Shown: positions 54,763-63,821 of the stretch, in pieces
Layout of the letters: each line of letters begins with the position of its first letter
Position numbering within the stretch: the stretch's first letter is position 1
DNA from: Achromobacter sp. MYb9
GTDB taxonomy: Bacteria > Pseudomonadota > Gammaproteobacteria > Burkholderiales > Burkholderiaceae_B
Direction of reading: 5' to 3'
DNA: 64,000 bases
Assembly: GCF_002975275.1 (NCBI RefSeq)
Contig: NZ_PCOQ01000006.1
Location: forward strand, 216,576 to 280,575
Program-made: the position numbers and the translations under genes
The notes under the pieces: model-generated
What the model was told of the DNA's origin: nothing
Seen by the model: only the letters and a program-made list of their open reading frames with translations
The model's database searches: none

Positions 54763-55746
54763 ATGCTGCATAAGCACTTGCCCAAATGGATCGCCGCCAC
54801 GGCGGCCGCATTGGCATTCGCCGTCGTGGCGCCACAGGCCGCGGCCGCCTACCCCGACAAGCCCGTCCGGCTGATCATCCCGTTTGCCCCGGGCGGTTCC
54901 ACCGACATCCTTGGGCGTCTGCTGGCCGAAGCGCTGCACCCGATCCTGGGCCAGCCCGTCATCGTCGAAAACAAGCCCGGCGCTGGCGGCAACATCGGCG
55001 GCGACTACGTCGCCCGGTCCGCCCCCGACGGCTACACGCTGCTGCTGGCCGCCGCCGGCCCCACGGTCATCAACCCCAGCCTGTACGCCAACATGCCGTT
55101 CAACCCGGCCAAGGACCTCACCGCCATCACGTGCATCGAAAAAGAGCACAACCTGATGGTGGTCACGAAGTCCCTGCCCGCCAAGACCCTGCAGGAATTC
55201 CTGCAATACGTCCGCGCCAATCCCGGCAAGCTCTCTTTCGGCTCACCGGGCAACGGATCGCCCGCGCAACTGGCCGGCGAACTGCTCAAGCAGAAGGCCG
55301 GTTTGCAAGCCGTGCATGTGCCCTACAAAGGCACCGGCCCCGCCATTACGGACCTGGTGGCAGGCCACATCGATTTCATGATCGACAACATGCCCGCGCT
55401 GTTGCCGCAGGTGAAGGCGGGCACCATCCGCGCCTTGGCCGTGCCCAGCGACCAGCGCGCCTCCGCGGCGCCCGACGTCCCGACCTTCGACGAAGCCGGC
55501 CAACCCGGGTTCGTGGTGATGGCGTGGAAAGGCCTGATGGCGCCGGCCGGCACCCCGCCCGCCGTCGTCGACCGCCTGCACGCCGCCGTCGTCAAAGCCT
55601 TGCAGGACCCGCAACTGCGGAAGCGATTCCAGGAATTGGGCGCCGAGCCATTGGGCAGTTCGCCAGCAGAATTCGCCAAGCAGATCGCCGACGAAACCGT
55701 GTGGTGGGGCAAGCTGGTGCAGTCCACCGGGACCAAGATCCAATAG
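54763..55746 (+). CDS. Bug-type (TTT family) periplasmic substrate-binding protein
   Basis: 327 residues with signal peptide (cleavage near AAA|YPDKP). Hallmarks YPDKPVRLIIPFAPGGSTDI, PVIVENKPGAGGNIGG, APDGYTLLLA and the C-terminal GLMAPAGTPPAVVDRLH are complete. Preceded by GGAGAG. It sits between two acyl-CoA dehydrogenase genes, so it likely binds the acid that the pathway degrades; the membrane permease must be supplied from elsewhere. Confidence 0.93.
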   Translation: MLHKHLPKWIAATAAALAFAVVAPQAAAAYPDKPVRLIIPFAPGGSTDILGRLLAEALHPILGQPVIVENKPGAGGNIGGDYVARSAPDGYTLLLAAAGPTVINPSLYANMPFNPAKDLTAITCIEKEHNLMVVTKSLPAKTLQEFLQYVRANPGKLSFGSPGNGSPAQLAGELLKQKAGLQAVHVPYKGTGPAITDLVAGHIDFMIDNMPALLPQVKAGTIRALAVPSDQRASAAPDVPTFDEAGQPGFVVMAWKGLMAPAGTPPAVVDRLHAAVVKALQDPQLRKRFQELGAEPLGSSPAEFAKQIADETVWWGKLVQSTGTKIQ

Positions 55747-55764
55747 CGCTGGACGGAGAACACC

Positions 55765-56934
55765 ATGCAACCCAACCCGCACCCCAGCGGCCACGCCGCG
55801 CTGCAAGACCTGTGCGCTCGCGTGCGCCAGTTCGTGGACGACATCGCCATCCCTGCGGAGTCCCCCGCCATTGCCCGCGATGTGGCGGCCTTGGACCGCT
55901 GCGTGGCCAGCCTGCGCGACCAAGCCCGCCAGGCCGGCCTGTATGCCCCGCAGTTGCCCGTGGAATGGGGCGGGCTGGGCCTGGGCTGGCACGCCCTGGC
56001 CCACGTGCTTGAAGAGGCGGGGCGTGGGTTCCTGGGCCCCGCCGCCCTGAACTGCGCGGCCCCCGACCAGCCCAACATGCTGACCTTGCTGCGCCTGGGC
56101 ACGCCCGCCCAACAGGAGCGTTATCTGCGGCCCCTGGTCCGCGCGCAACAGCGCGCCTGCTTCGCCATGACCGAACCGGCACCAGGCGCCGGCTCCGACC
56201 CGTCCATGCTGCGCACCCGCGCCGAACGGCGCGGCCAGCGATGGGTGCTGAACGGCCACAAGCAGTTCATCAGCGGCGGCGTGGGCGCGGATTTCGCGTT
56301 GGTGCTGGCGCAGACGGACGTGGGCGTCACGCTATTCGTCGTTCCCGCCGACACACCGGGCTATCGGGTCGTGCGCGATATCGGCATGGTCACGGGCTAT
56401 CAGATCGGCGGCCACGCCGAGATCGAACTGGATGGCTGCGACGTGGGCGACGACGCCGTGCTGGGCGAACCCGGCCGGGGCTTGGAATATGCCCAGTTGC
56501 GGCTGGAGCCCGCACGCCTGTCGCACTGCATGCGCTACATCGGCCGCAGCCGCCGCGCGCTGGAGACCGCGCAGGCCTATGTCACACAGCGCGAGTCCTT
56601 CGGCGCGCGGCTGGCCGATCTGCAGCAGATCCAGGCCATGGTTGCCGACTCGCACATCGACCTGCACGCCAGCCGGCTGATGACGCTGGACTGCGCGCAG
56701 CGCATGGATCAAGGGCTGTCCGTGAAACAGCACAGCGCCATGACCAAGGTGTTCGTGTCCGAAGCGGTGAACCGCGTGGCCGACCGCGCCGTGCAAATGA
56801 TGGGCGCCACGGGACTGTCGGACGACACCCCCGTCGCCATGGTCTGGCAGGAAATGCGCCCTTTCCGCATCTACGACGGCGCCAACGAGCTGCACCGCGC
56901 CACGCTGGCGCGCCGCCTGCTGGCGCGCGCCTGA
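55765..56934 (+). CDS. acyl-CoA dehydrogenase family protein with Asp at the catalytic position
   Basis: 389 residues. FAMTEPAPGAGSDPSMLRT and HKQFISGGVGADFALV mark the FAD site; the C-terminal motif is IYDGANELHRATLARRL, so Asp371 replaces the usual Glu of YEGT. Asp here is typical of the ACAD10/11-like branch, acting on branched, hydroxylated or long substrates. Differing from its operon partner at 53504, it may dehydrogenate a second intermediate or form a heteromeric enzyme. The gene starts 18 bp after the receptor. Confidence 0.9.
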   Translation: MQPNPHPSGHAALQDLCARVRQFVDDIAIPAESPAIARDVAALDRCVASLRDQARQAGLYAPQLPVEWGGLGLGWHALAHVLEEAGRGFLGPAALNCAAPDQPNMLTLLRLGTPAQQERYLRPLVRAQQRACFAMTEPAPGAGSDPSMLRTRAERRGQRWVLNGHKQFISGGVGADFALVLAQTDVGVTLFVVPADTPGYRVVRDIGMVTGYQIGGHAEIELDGCDVGDDAVLGEPGRGLEYAQLRLEPARLSHCMRYIGRSRRALETAQAYVTQRESFGARLADLQQIQAMVADSHIDLHASRLMTLDCAQRMDQGLSVKQHSAMTKVFVSEAVNRVADRAVQMMGATGLSDDTPVAMVWQEMRPFRIYDGANELHRATLARRLLARA

Positions 56935-56953
56935 CCGCTTTTTGGAGACCCTT

Positions 56954-57949
56954 ATGGCTTCCCTCGAATTCCAGGCATACCGCCTGCATGCCGGCCAGGA
57001 CGGCGCCGCCCCGCAAGGCCGTTTCGACACGCTGACGGCCGATGCGCTGTCCGCTGGCGACACGTTGATCAAGGTCGCCTACGCCGGCTTGAACTACAAG
57101 GACGCGTTGGCCCAGGCCGGACGCGGCAACGTCATCCGCGACTATCCGCGTATCGGCGGCATCGACCTCTCCGGCACCGTGGTCCATTCCGCCGACCCGG
57201 CGCTTGCGCCCGGCCAGGAGGTGGTGGTGCACGGCTTCGGCATCGGCGTGGATTGCGACGGCGGCTACGCGGAATATGCGCGCGTGCCGCATGAATGGGT
57301 GTTGCCCTTGCCGAACGGCATCAGCTTGCGCGACGCCGCCGTGCTGGGCGCGGCCGGCTACACCGCCGCCTTGTCGCTGCACTGGATGGAACACTGCGGC
57401 CTGACGCCCGAACAAGGCGAAGTGCTGGTCACCGGCGCCACCGGCGGCGTGGCGGGCATTGCCATCGACATCCTCAGCCAGCGCGGCTACACGGTCTGCG
57501 CCATGTCCGGCAAGCCGGAAGCCGCCGATTACTTGCGGTCGCTGGGCGCCGCGAACGTCGTCGCGCCCCCCGACCTGTCCGGCGCGTTCAAACCGCTGAT
57601 GAGCGCGCGCTGGGCCGGCGTCATCGATTCCGTCGGCGGCAAGCTGCTGGCCCACGCCCTGGCCTGCGTGCGGCCCGACGGCGTCGTCGCCGCCTTCGGC
57701 AACGCGGGCGGCGCGGAACTGCCCGCCTCGGTCATCCCGTTCATCCTGCGCGGCGTCAAGCTGCTGGGCATCAACGCGAACAGTCCGATGCCGCTGCGCC
57801 GCGCTCTATGGCAAAAGCTGGCCACCGACTACCGTCCGACGCGCCTTGCGCTGGCCTCGCGCGTAATCGAACCCCGCGACCTGCCGCAGGCCTTGGCCGC
57901 CATGCTTGAACGCGGCAGCACCGGCCGCAGCGTCGTGCGCTTTTCCTAA
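56954..57949 (+). CDS. MDR family oxidoreductase (YhdH/AcuI acryloyl-CoA reductase type)
   Basis: 331 residues from ATG 56954 after GGAGACC. NADPH Rossmann motif VTGATGGVAGIAIDIL (about 154-169) and the N-terminal GLNYKDALA are diagnostic of the YhdH/AcuI group. AcuI reduces acryloyl-CoA to propionyl-CoA. Here it could reduce an enoyl-CoA made by the two dehydrogenases or detoxify one. Three 13-base near-repeats begin at its stop codon. Confidence 0.88.
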   Translation: MASLEFQAYRLHAGQDGAAPQGRFDTLTADALSAGDTLIKVAYAGLNYKDALAQAGRGNVIRDYPRIGGIDLSGTVVHSADPALAPGQEVVVHGFGIGVDCDGGYAEYARVPHEWVLPLPNGISLRDAAVLGAAGYTAALSLHWMEHCGLTPEQGEVLVTGATGGVAGIAIDILSQRGYTVCAMSGKPEAADYLRSLGAANVVAPPDLSGAFKPLMSARWAGVIDSVGGKLLAHALACVRPDGVVAAFGNAGGAELPASVIPFILRGVKLLGINANSPMPLRRALWQKLATDYRPTRLALASRVIEPRDLPQALAAMLERGSTGRSVVRFS

Positions 57950-57985
57950 GCGCTTTTCTTAAGCGTCTTTCGTAAGCGCCCTTCT
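57947..57985 (+). repeat. three tandem 13-base near-repeats at the MDR stop codon
   Basis: TAAGCGCTTTTCT (57947-57959), TAAGCGTCTTTCG (57960-57972) and TAAGCGCCCTTCT (57973-57985) are adjacent and share TAAGCG plus a pyrimidine tail. The first starts with the stop codon of the oxidoreductase. Confidence 0.65.
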
Positions 57986-58018
57986 GATCGCGTTTCCTGA
58001 ATCTTCTTCGCACAGACC

Positions 58019-60124
58019 ATGACCCAGCATTCCGATTCCTCGTTGACCCGCCTGTTCAACCCCGGCAGCATCGCCATCGTGGGCGCATCCGCCACGCCCG
58101 GCAAGATCGGCGCCATGCCGGTCACCCTGCTGCGCCAGCATGGCTACGACGGCCGCATCCTGCCCATCAACCCCCGCGCGGAATCCATCCAGGGCCTGGC
58201 CGCCGCGCCTGACCTGGCCGCCCTGGACACCGAGGCCGATCTGGTCATCCTGGCCGTGCCGGCGGTGCACGCCGCGCAGGCGCTGGAACGGGCTCGTCCG
58301 GGCCAGGTTGGCGGCGCGGTGGTGTTCACGTCGGGCTTCTCGGAAATCGGCGCATCCGGCGCCGCCATGCAAGAGCAGCTATGCGCCATCGCCCGCGAAC
58401 GCGGCATCCGGTTGCTGGGGCCCAACTGCCTGGGCTTCATGAACATCCGGCGCAACATCTACGCCACGTTCTCGCCCGCCCCCGCCAACGGCACCGTGGC
58501 CGCGGGCGGCATCGGCATGGTGTCGCAAAGCGGCGCGTTCGGCGCCTATGCCTATTGCATGGCACGCGACCGCGGCTTAGGGCTGTCGCACTGGATCAGC
58601 ACCGGCAACGAGGCCGATATCGACGTGGCGGACTGCATCGAATGGCTGGCCCGCGATGACGACACGCGAGTCATCATGACGTACATGGAAGGTTGCCGCG
58701 ACGGCGACAAGCTGCGCCGCGCCCTATCCGCCGCGCGCGACGCCGGCAAGCCCGTCGTCGTCACCAAGATCGGCCGCACCCAGGCCGGCGCGCAGGCCGC
58801 CGCCTCGCACACCGCCGCCCTGGCGGGCGACGACGCCGTCTATGACGCCCTGTTCCGCCAATACGGCGCGGTACGCGCCCGCACCATCGAAGAATTCTTC
58901 AACCTGGGCTACGCGCTGGACACCTGGAAGCAACGGCCCCAAGGCAAGCGCCTGGGCATCTTCACGATCTCGGGCGGGGTCGGGGCGCTGATGGCAGACG
59001 ACGCCGAAGACGCCGGCCTGTCGCTGCCCGAGCCCGCCGCGGATGCCCAAGCCCGACTGCTGGAAAAGGTGCCCTTCGCCAGCGGCCGCAACCCTGTCGA
59101 TGTCACGGGCCAGGTCGTCTCCGAACCGGGGCTGCTGTTGGCCACCGCCGAAGACATGCTGGCCGACGGCCGCTACGACGCCCTGGCGGTGTTCCTGGCC
59201 GCGGCGGGCTCGTCCAACACGCTTTGGCCTACCTTCGAAACCTTCGCCCGGGAAATGCGCGCCCGCCGGCCAGACGTGCCGCTGGCCATCTGCGCGCTGT
59301 TCCCACCCGACCGCCGCCGCGAACTCGAACACCTGGGCACGCTGGTTTTCACCGACCCCAGCGCCGCGATCCGGACGATCGGCGCGGTAGCGAGCCTGGC
59401 GGATCAGGCAGACGCCGAACGGGATCAAGCCATCCCGGCTGCGGACGCCTCCGCGCCGCGACTGGCGTCCTACAACGAAGTGCAGGCAATGGACGTGCTG
59501 CGCCAGGCCGGCCTGCCCGTGCCCGACTGCACGCTGGCCAATGACGCCGACGCCGCCGTGCGCGCCGCCGTCCGGCTTGGCGTCCCGGTCGTGATGAAAG
59601 TCGTGTCGCCCGACATCCTGCACAAGAGTGATGTCGGCGGCGTGAAGCTGGCTCTGTCCGGCGACGAAGCCGTGCGCGGCGCTTACACCGCCATCCTGGA
59701 CAGCGTTCGCATGCATCGCCCCGACGCACGCATCGACGGCGTGCTGGTCGCGCCGATGGCGCAACAAGGCGTGGAGTGCATCGCGGGCGTGCATTGCGAC
59801 CCCGTGTTCGGACCGGTCGTCATGTTCGGATTGGGCGGTGTCTTCGTGGAAGTACTGAAAGACGTCAGCTTCCGCCTGGCGCCCTTCGGCCGCCAGCAGG
59901 CGCTATCGATGATCCGCGAAATCAAGGGCTATGCGCTGCTGCAAGGCGCGCGCGGCACGCCACCCTGCGATATCGATGCGCTGGCCGACGCGCTGGTCGC
60001 GCTGTCCCGCTTCGCCTATTCGCGACGCCACGACTTCAGCTCGGCCGAGATCAACCCGTTGCTGGCCTTGCCCGCGGGCCAAGGCGCGCTGGCCCTGGAC
60101 GCGGTGCTTATTCCCACCGTTTAG
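58019..60124 (+). CDS. acyl-CoA synthetase (ADP-forming), single-chain
   Basis: 701 residues. The CoA-binding domain (about 10-140: GSIAIVGASATPGKIGAMP) and succinyl-CoA-ligase-like domain (about 150-290) carry the phosphohistidine candidate His264 in SHTAALAGDD. An ATP-grasp domain (about 480-700: VPVVMKVVSPDILHKSDVGG) completes the enzyme. ADP-forming ligases interconvert acid + CoA + ATP with acyl-CoA + ADP + Pi, either activating the substrate or conserving energy. It ends the operon. A truncated opposite-strand gene overlaps its last 17 bases. Confidence 0.9.
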   Translation: MTQHSDSSLTRLFNPGSIAIVGASATPGKIGAMPVTLLRQHGYDGRILPINPRAESIQGLAAAPDLAALDTEADLVILAVPAVHAAQALERARPGQVGGAVVFTSGFSEIGASGAAMQEQLCAIARERGIRLLGPNCLGFMNIRRNIYATFSPAPANGTVAAGGIGMVSQSGAFGAYAYCMARDRGLGLSHWISTGNEADIDVADCIEWLARDDDTRVIMTYMEGCRDGDKLRRALSAARDAGKPVVVTKIGRTQAGAQAAASHTAALAGDDAVYDALFRQYGAVRARTIEEFFNLGYALDTWKQRPQGKRLGIFTISGGVGALMADDAEDAGLSLPEPAADAQARLLEKVPFASGRNPVDVTGQVVSEPGLLLATAEDMLADGRYDALAVFLAAAGSSNTLWPTFETFAREMRARRPDVPLAICALFPPDRRRELEHLGTLVFTDPSAAIRTIGAVASLADQADAERDQAIPAADASAPRLASYNEVQAMDVLRQAGLPVPDCTLANDADAAVRAAVRLGVPVVMKVVSPDILHKSDVGGVKLALSGDEAVRGAYTAILDSVRMHRPDARIDGVLVAPMAQQGVECIAGVHCDPVFGPVVMFGLGGVFVEVLKDVSFRLAPFGRQQALSMIREIKGYALLQGARGTPPCDIDALADALVALSRFAYSRRHDFSSAEINPLLALPAGQGALALDAVLIPTV

Positions 60125-60240
60125 CGTGTTTGCGGGTGTTCGATGTGCGCCACCGGCCCAGGCGTTCGATCAGCGTGCGTTCTGTGCCGGCGGCGACTTG
60201 TTCCAGCAGCGATGATTGCACCTGAGCCAATGCTTCAAGT
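60108..60240 (-). pseudogene. C-terminal remnant of a MarR-like regulator gene
   Basis: The minus strand reads ...LEALAQVQSSLLEQVAAGTE RTLIERLGRW... to TAA at 60110-60108, with GC3-rich codon use and the amphipathic helices of a MarR C-terminus. No start codon or N-terminal HTH is present upstream; the frame merges into AT-rich non-coding DNA near 60240. It overlaps the ligase gene end by 17 bp. The regulator identity rests on pattern recognition of a short piece, so it is tentative. Confidence 0.4.
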
Positions 60241-60274
60241 TTATGTCCCCTTCGAGGACAAAGGCCGCTATTTA

Positions 60275-60337
60275 TTACCGATCGGGATTTTTTGGCAGTC
60301 TGACGATCAGTTTTAGGAAAAAAGTACCGAGCGGTAA
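60275..60337. promoter_or_regulatory. pair of operator-like palindromes upstream of the regulator remnant
   Basis: TACCG-AG-CGGTA (60325-60336) is a perfect 5-2-5 palindrome, and TACCGATCGGGA (60276-60287) is a degenerate second copy 49 bp away. Longer flanks make the arms (60275-60296 and 60316-60337) an imperfect inverted repeat with T6/A6 tracts. The layout is that of a TetR/MarR-type operator pair left without its gene. Confidence 0.4.
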
Positions 60338-60354
60338 TGTTGGCATCGCGGCAA

Positions 60355-60386
60355 CAAAAAAGGGCACCTCCCAGGTGCCCTTTTCT
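60355..60386. terminator. bidirectional terminator between the ligase and htpG
   Basis: AAGGGCACCT (60360-60369) pairs with AGGTGCCCTT (60373-60382) across CCC; A6 lies on the left and TTTT on the right, so it works for plus-strand transcripts and for htpG on the minus strand. Confidence 0.85.
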
Positions 60387-60402
60387 TCACCACGCGTACC
60401 GT

Positions 60403-62301
60403 TTACTTCAGCAGCAGCGCGTTCAACCGTTTCACGAAAGCCGCCGGATCCGCGATCTGCGCGCCTTCGGCCAGCAGGGCCTGGTCCAGCAGCAGACGTG
60501 CCCATTGGTCGAACTCGCCGTCTTCCGCCGCGCGAATGCGCGCCAGCAGCGGGTGTTCCGGGTTGATTTCAAGCACCGGCTTCACGTTCGGCGCTTCCTG
60601 GCCGGCGGCCTTCAGCATACGCAGCAGGTGCGGGCTGAGTTCATTCTGGCCCACCACCACGCACGCCGGCGAATCCACCAGACGCAAGGTCACGCGCACT
60701 TCCTTGACCTGGTCTTCCAGCGTCTTCTGCAGACGCTCGACCAAGGGCTTGAAGTCCTCGGCCACTTCGGCCTGGTGCTTCTTTTCTTCTTCGTCGGCCA
60801 GCTCGGCCAGGTCCAGGCCGCCCTTAGCGACCGACACCAGCGACTTGCCATCGAATTCGCGCAGGTAGGACAGCATCCATTCGTCCACGCGGTCCGACAG
60901 CAGCAGCACTTCGATGCCCTTCTTGCGGAAGATCTCCAGATGCGGACTGTTGCTGGCCGCGGCGAACGTATCCGCCGTCACGTAGTAGATCTTGTCCTGG
61001 CCTTCCTTCATGCGCGACACGTAGTCGGCGAACGACACCGTCTGCGCCTGATCGCCCGAATGCGTGGACGCAAAACGCATCAGCTTGGCGATACGTTCCA
61101 GGTTGGCCGAGTCTTCGCCCGCGCCTTCCTTCAGGACCTGGCCGAATTCCGACCAGAACGTGGCGTAGTCTTCCTCCTTGTTCTCGGCCAGGTCTTCCAG
61201 CAACGACAGGATGCGCTTGGCCGACCCTTCGCGGATCGCGCGCACATCACGGCTTTCCTGCAGGATTTCACGCGACACGTTCAGCGGCAGGTCGGCGGAA
61301 TCGATCACGCCGCGCACAAAGCGCAAGTACGACGGCAACAGCTGGTCGGCGTCGTCCATGATGAAAACACGCTTCACGTACAGCTTCACGCCATGGCGGC
61401 CGTCGCGGTCCCACATGTCCATCGGGGCATGCTTCGGCACATACAGCAGCTGCGTATATTCGCTACGGCCTTCCACACGGTTGTGCGTCCAGGCCAACGG
61501 ATCGTCGTAGTCGTGCGACACCGTCTTGTAGAACTCGCGGTACTGCTCTTCCGTCACGTCCGACTTGCTGCGGGCCCACAGCGCGTTCGCCTGGTTCACC
61601 GTTTCCAGTTCGTCGGTCTTGACCTGTTCGCCCTTCTCTTGATCCCACTCTTCCTTGGCCATGCGGATCGGCAAGGAGATGTGGTCGGAATAGCGGCGAA
61701 GAATCTCGCGCAGCTTCCAGCCGTTCAGCAATTCGTCTTCATCGGCGCGCAGGTGCAGCGTCACGTCGGTGCCGCGCGTGGACTTCTCGGCGGCGGCAAT
61801 CGTGAATTCGCCCTGGCCGTCCGATTCCCACTGGATTGCGTCCGTGGCGCCAGCGCGGCGGCTGACCACCGTGACCTTGTCGGCCACGATGAACGACGAA
61901 TAGAAGCCGACGCCAAACTGGCCGATCAGCTGCGCGTCCTTCTGCTTGTCGCCCGTCAGCTGGGAAAAGAACTCCCGCGTGCCGGAACGCGCGATCGTGC
62001 CCAGGTTGGCCACGGCCTCGTCACGCGACAGGCCGATGCCGTTGTCCGAAATCGTGATCGTGCGAGCGGCCTTGTCGTAGCTGACCGTGATAGCCAGTTC
62101 GCCATTGCCTTCCAGCAGCTCGGGCTGGTCGATGGCTTCAAAGCGCAGCTTGTCGCAAGCGTCCGATGCGTTCGACACCAGCTCGCGCAGGAAAATTTCC
62201 TTGTTGCTGTACAGCGAATGGATCATCAGGTGCAGCAGCTGCTTCACCTCGGCCTGGAACCCCAGGGTTTCGGACGTGGAAGACGTGGCGGTTTGGCTCA
62301 T
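60403..62301 (-). CDS. htpG: molecular chaperone HtpG (Hsp90)
   Basis: 632 residues. The GHKL ATPase domain carries the N-box [28 protein letters not shown] and the GTIARSGT and GQFGVGFYS loops (about 35-140). The middle domain has the catalytic-loop Arg region (SREILQESR) and the C-terminal dimerisation domain follows. It assists late folding of client proteins. Full-length and intact. Preceded by a near-consensus sigma-32 promoter (62391-62418) and followed by a bidirectional terminator. Confidence 0.97.
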   Translation of the reverse strand: MSQTATSSTSETLGFQAEVKQLLHLMIHSLYSNKEIFLRELVSNASDACDKLRFEAIDQPELLEGNGELAITVSYDKAARTITISDNGIGLSRDEAVANLGTIARSGTREFFSQLTGDKQKDAQLIGQFGVGFYSSFIVADKVTVVSRRAGATDAIQWESDGQGEFTIAAAEKSTRGTDVTLHLRADEDELLNGWKLREILRRYSDHISLPIRMAKEEWDQEKGEQVKTDELETVNQANALWARSKSDVTEEQYREFYKTVSHDYDDPLAWTHNRVEGRSEYTQLLYVPKHAPMDMWDRDGRHGVKLYVKRVFIMDDADQLLPSYLRFVRGVIDSADLPLNVSREILQESRDVRAIREGSAKRILSLLEDLAENKEEDYATFWSEFGQVLKEGAGEDSANLERIAKLMRFASTHSGDQAQTVSFADYVSRMKEGQDKIYYVTADTFAAASNSPHLEIFRKKGIEVLLLSDRVDEWMLSYLREFDGKSLVSVAKGGLDLAELADEEEKKHQAEVAEDFKPLVERLQKTLEDQVKEVRVTLRLVDSPACVVVGQNELSPHLLRMLKAAGQEAPNVKPVLEINPEHPLLARIRAAEDGEFDQWARLLLDQALLAEGAQIADPAAFVKRLNALLLK

Positions 62302-62390
62302 AGTTTTACGTGAAGGTCGAAAAAATTAGGGACAAATTACGGGAACATCCCGGGGCGGCAATCGCGCCTGGCATCCCGGAGACCCTACTG

Positions 62391-62418
62391 ATGTGGGGGC
62401 TATCAGGCACTTTTCAAG
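62391..62418 (-). promoter_or_regulatory. sigma-32 heat-shock promoter of htpG
   Basis: On the minus strand CTTGAAA (62418-62412) and CCCCACAT (62398-62391) are 13 bp apart; the sigma-32 consensus is CTTGAAA-N11-16-CCCCATNT, with one mismatch here. Transcription would start near 62384, leaving an 80-base leader with a CCGGGAT-type hairpin before the ATG at 62301. Confidence 0.8.
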
Positions 62419-62423
62419 ACGGG

Positions 62424-63821
62424 TCAAAACCAGGACAGGAACCCCCGATACCGGACCGTCGCTTCAAGCACCTTGTCGCTGGCCGGCACCACCAGCTTTC
62501 CCCCCCGGATCAGCTTGCGGATATCGTCCATCCGGATATCCAGGGTCTGCTGCGACCGCAGCAGGAAATCCGCCGTTTCGCGGTCCATGATCTGGTAAAT
62601 GGGGCTGAAGACCAGTTGGCTGCTGCCCGTCTGATCCAGGTAGTACCGCTGGTCGCCGTTTTGCCAGACCGAACCGAACTGGTGATACACATCGCCCAGT
62701 TTTTTCCATTCGCCGGTCGGTGCGTCCTTCATGCGCTTGATCAGCGTCGAGCGGGAAACCAGCCCACCGCCGCCGCGGGACGAGCCCCAAGATTCCGCCC
62801 CCTTCAAAAACAGCACCTGCTTGCCGTCCCAGAACACGAAAGGCGACAGCGCGGTAAAGCCGCCGGAGGCGAACGGGTCGTCGCCGGCCCGCTCCATCCG
62901 CCGTTTTTCGTTGTTATAGAAGTAGATACCGTCCCGGCCGGTGAACAGCGCCTGCTTCAGATGCTGGCCGTGCTCGCTAAGCAGCCGATACGGCGCATGC
63001 GCCGTATCAAAGCTCTGCGTGCCCACGTACACCATGCCGTCGCGCGGATCATAGAGATAGGGCTGGCGATCCAGGTCCCCCACCCCGAACGCGCGAAGCC
63101 CCGGATCGTCCGACACAGGCAGCAACGCCTCGTGGAAATAGACATGGCGCCCATCGGCGAAGAAATCATCGCTTAGCCGTTCCCCACCGTCACGGGACTG
63201 GGGCAACCGCCGTATGGTGCCCGCGTTCGCCTGCGGCAATTCGTTGCCACGGTAGAACACCTTGGTGCCGTCAGTGGCCAGATCGCGGTCCAACACGGGC
63301 CGGTACGGCTGCGTGCTGGCCGGCAACGCGGTAAAGGGATACACGTAGTTCTGCGGCTTGGCGCCGCGCCCCATCCCGAAAAGAACCGTCTGCCAGACCT
63401 CTTTCACGGCGCCCAGCTCGTCGTTCACCACCGAGAACAGCGAGCAGTAATAGGTGGTTGACCCATCGCTGAAATAGCTGTTGCCCAGGTACTGCGTGGA
63501 CGCCGGCTTCATGCCGGGCAATATCCGGTTGCCGCAATACACATTGCGGGTGTCTTTCCCCGCCTGGCGTCCATCAAAGACCGGCGTATCGAACTGCTGA
63601 AAACTTGCCGGGTCCGCCTCGTCCACCGGGTAATAGCCGTTGCTGGGCACGGCGGCGTAAATAACGCCCTGGTAGCGCTTATAGATACTGGACCGATAGG
63701 ACTCGCCCTTATCGGCGGCCGCGTAGGGATCGCCGTCCAGCACGAATAGCAGCAGGGACATCGGTAAACCCGCGATGACCAAGGCCAAGACAATCCCGAT
63801 CCATCTAGTGCGTTTCTGCAT
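62424..63821 (-). CDS. DKNYY-family repeat protein with N-terminal membrane anchor
   Basis: 465 residues from ATG 63821 (MQKRTRW). One transmembrane helix (IGIVLALVIAGLPMSLLLFV, about 8-27) is followed by repeated DKNYY-like units of about 45-60 residues in which an aromatic pair sits in short beta-hairpins: SYFSDGSTTYYCS, KVFYRGNELP, DGRHVYFHEA, YLYDPRDGMVYVG and GRDGIYFYNNEK. The family is found in envelope-associated proteins of unknown function. It is probably exposed to the periplasm. The stop codon lies only six bases from the htpG sigma-32 promoter. Confidence 0.8.
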   Translation of the reverse strand: MQKRTRWIGIVLALVIAGLPMSLLLFVLDGDPYAAADKGESYRSSIYKRYQGVIYAAVPSNGYYPVDEADPASFQQFDTPVFDGRQAGKDTRNVYCGNRILPGMKPASTQYLGNSYFSDGSTTYYCSLFSVVNDELGAVKEVWQTVLFGMGRGAKPQNYVYPFTALPASTQPYRPVLDRDLATDGTKVFYRGNELPQANAGTIRRLPQSRDGGERLSDDFFADGRHVYFHEALLPVSDDPGLRAFGVGDLDRQPYLYDPRDGMVYVGTQSFDTAHAPYRLLSEHGQHLKQALFTGRDGIYFYNNEKRRMERAGDDPFASGGFTALSPFVFWDGKQVLFLKGAESWGSSRGGGGLVSRSTLIKRMKDAPTGEWKKLGDVYHQFGSVWQNGDQRYYLDQTGSSQLVFSPIYQIMDRETADFLLRSQQTLDIRMDDIRKLIRGGKLVVPASDKVLEATVRYRGFLSWF

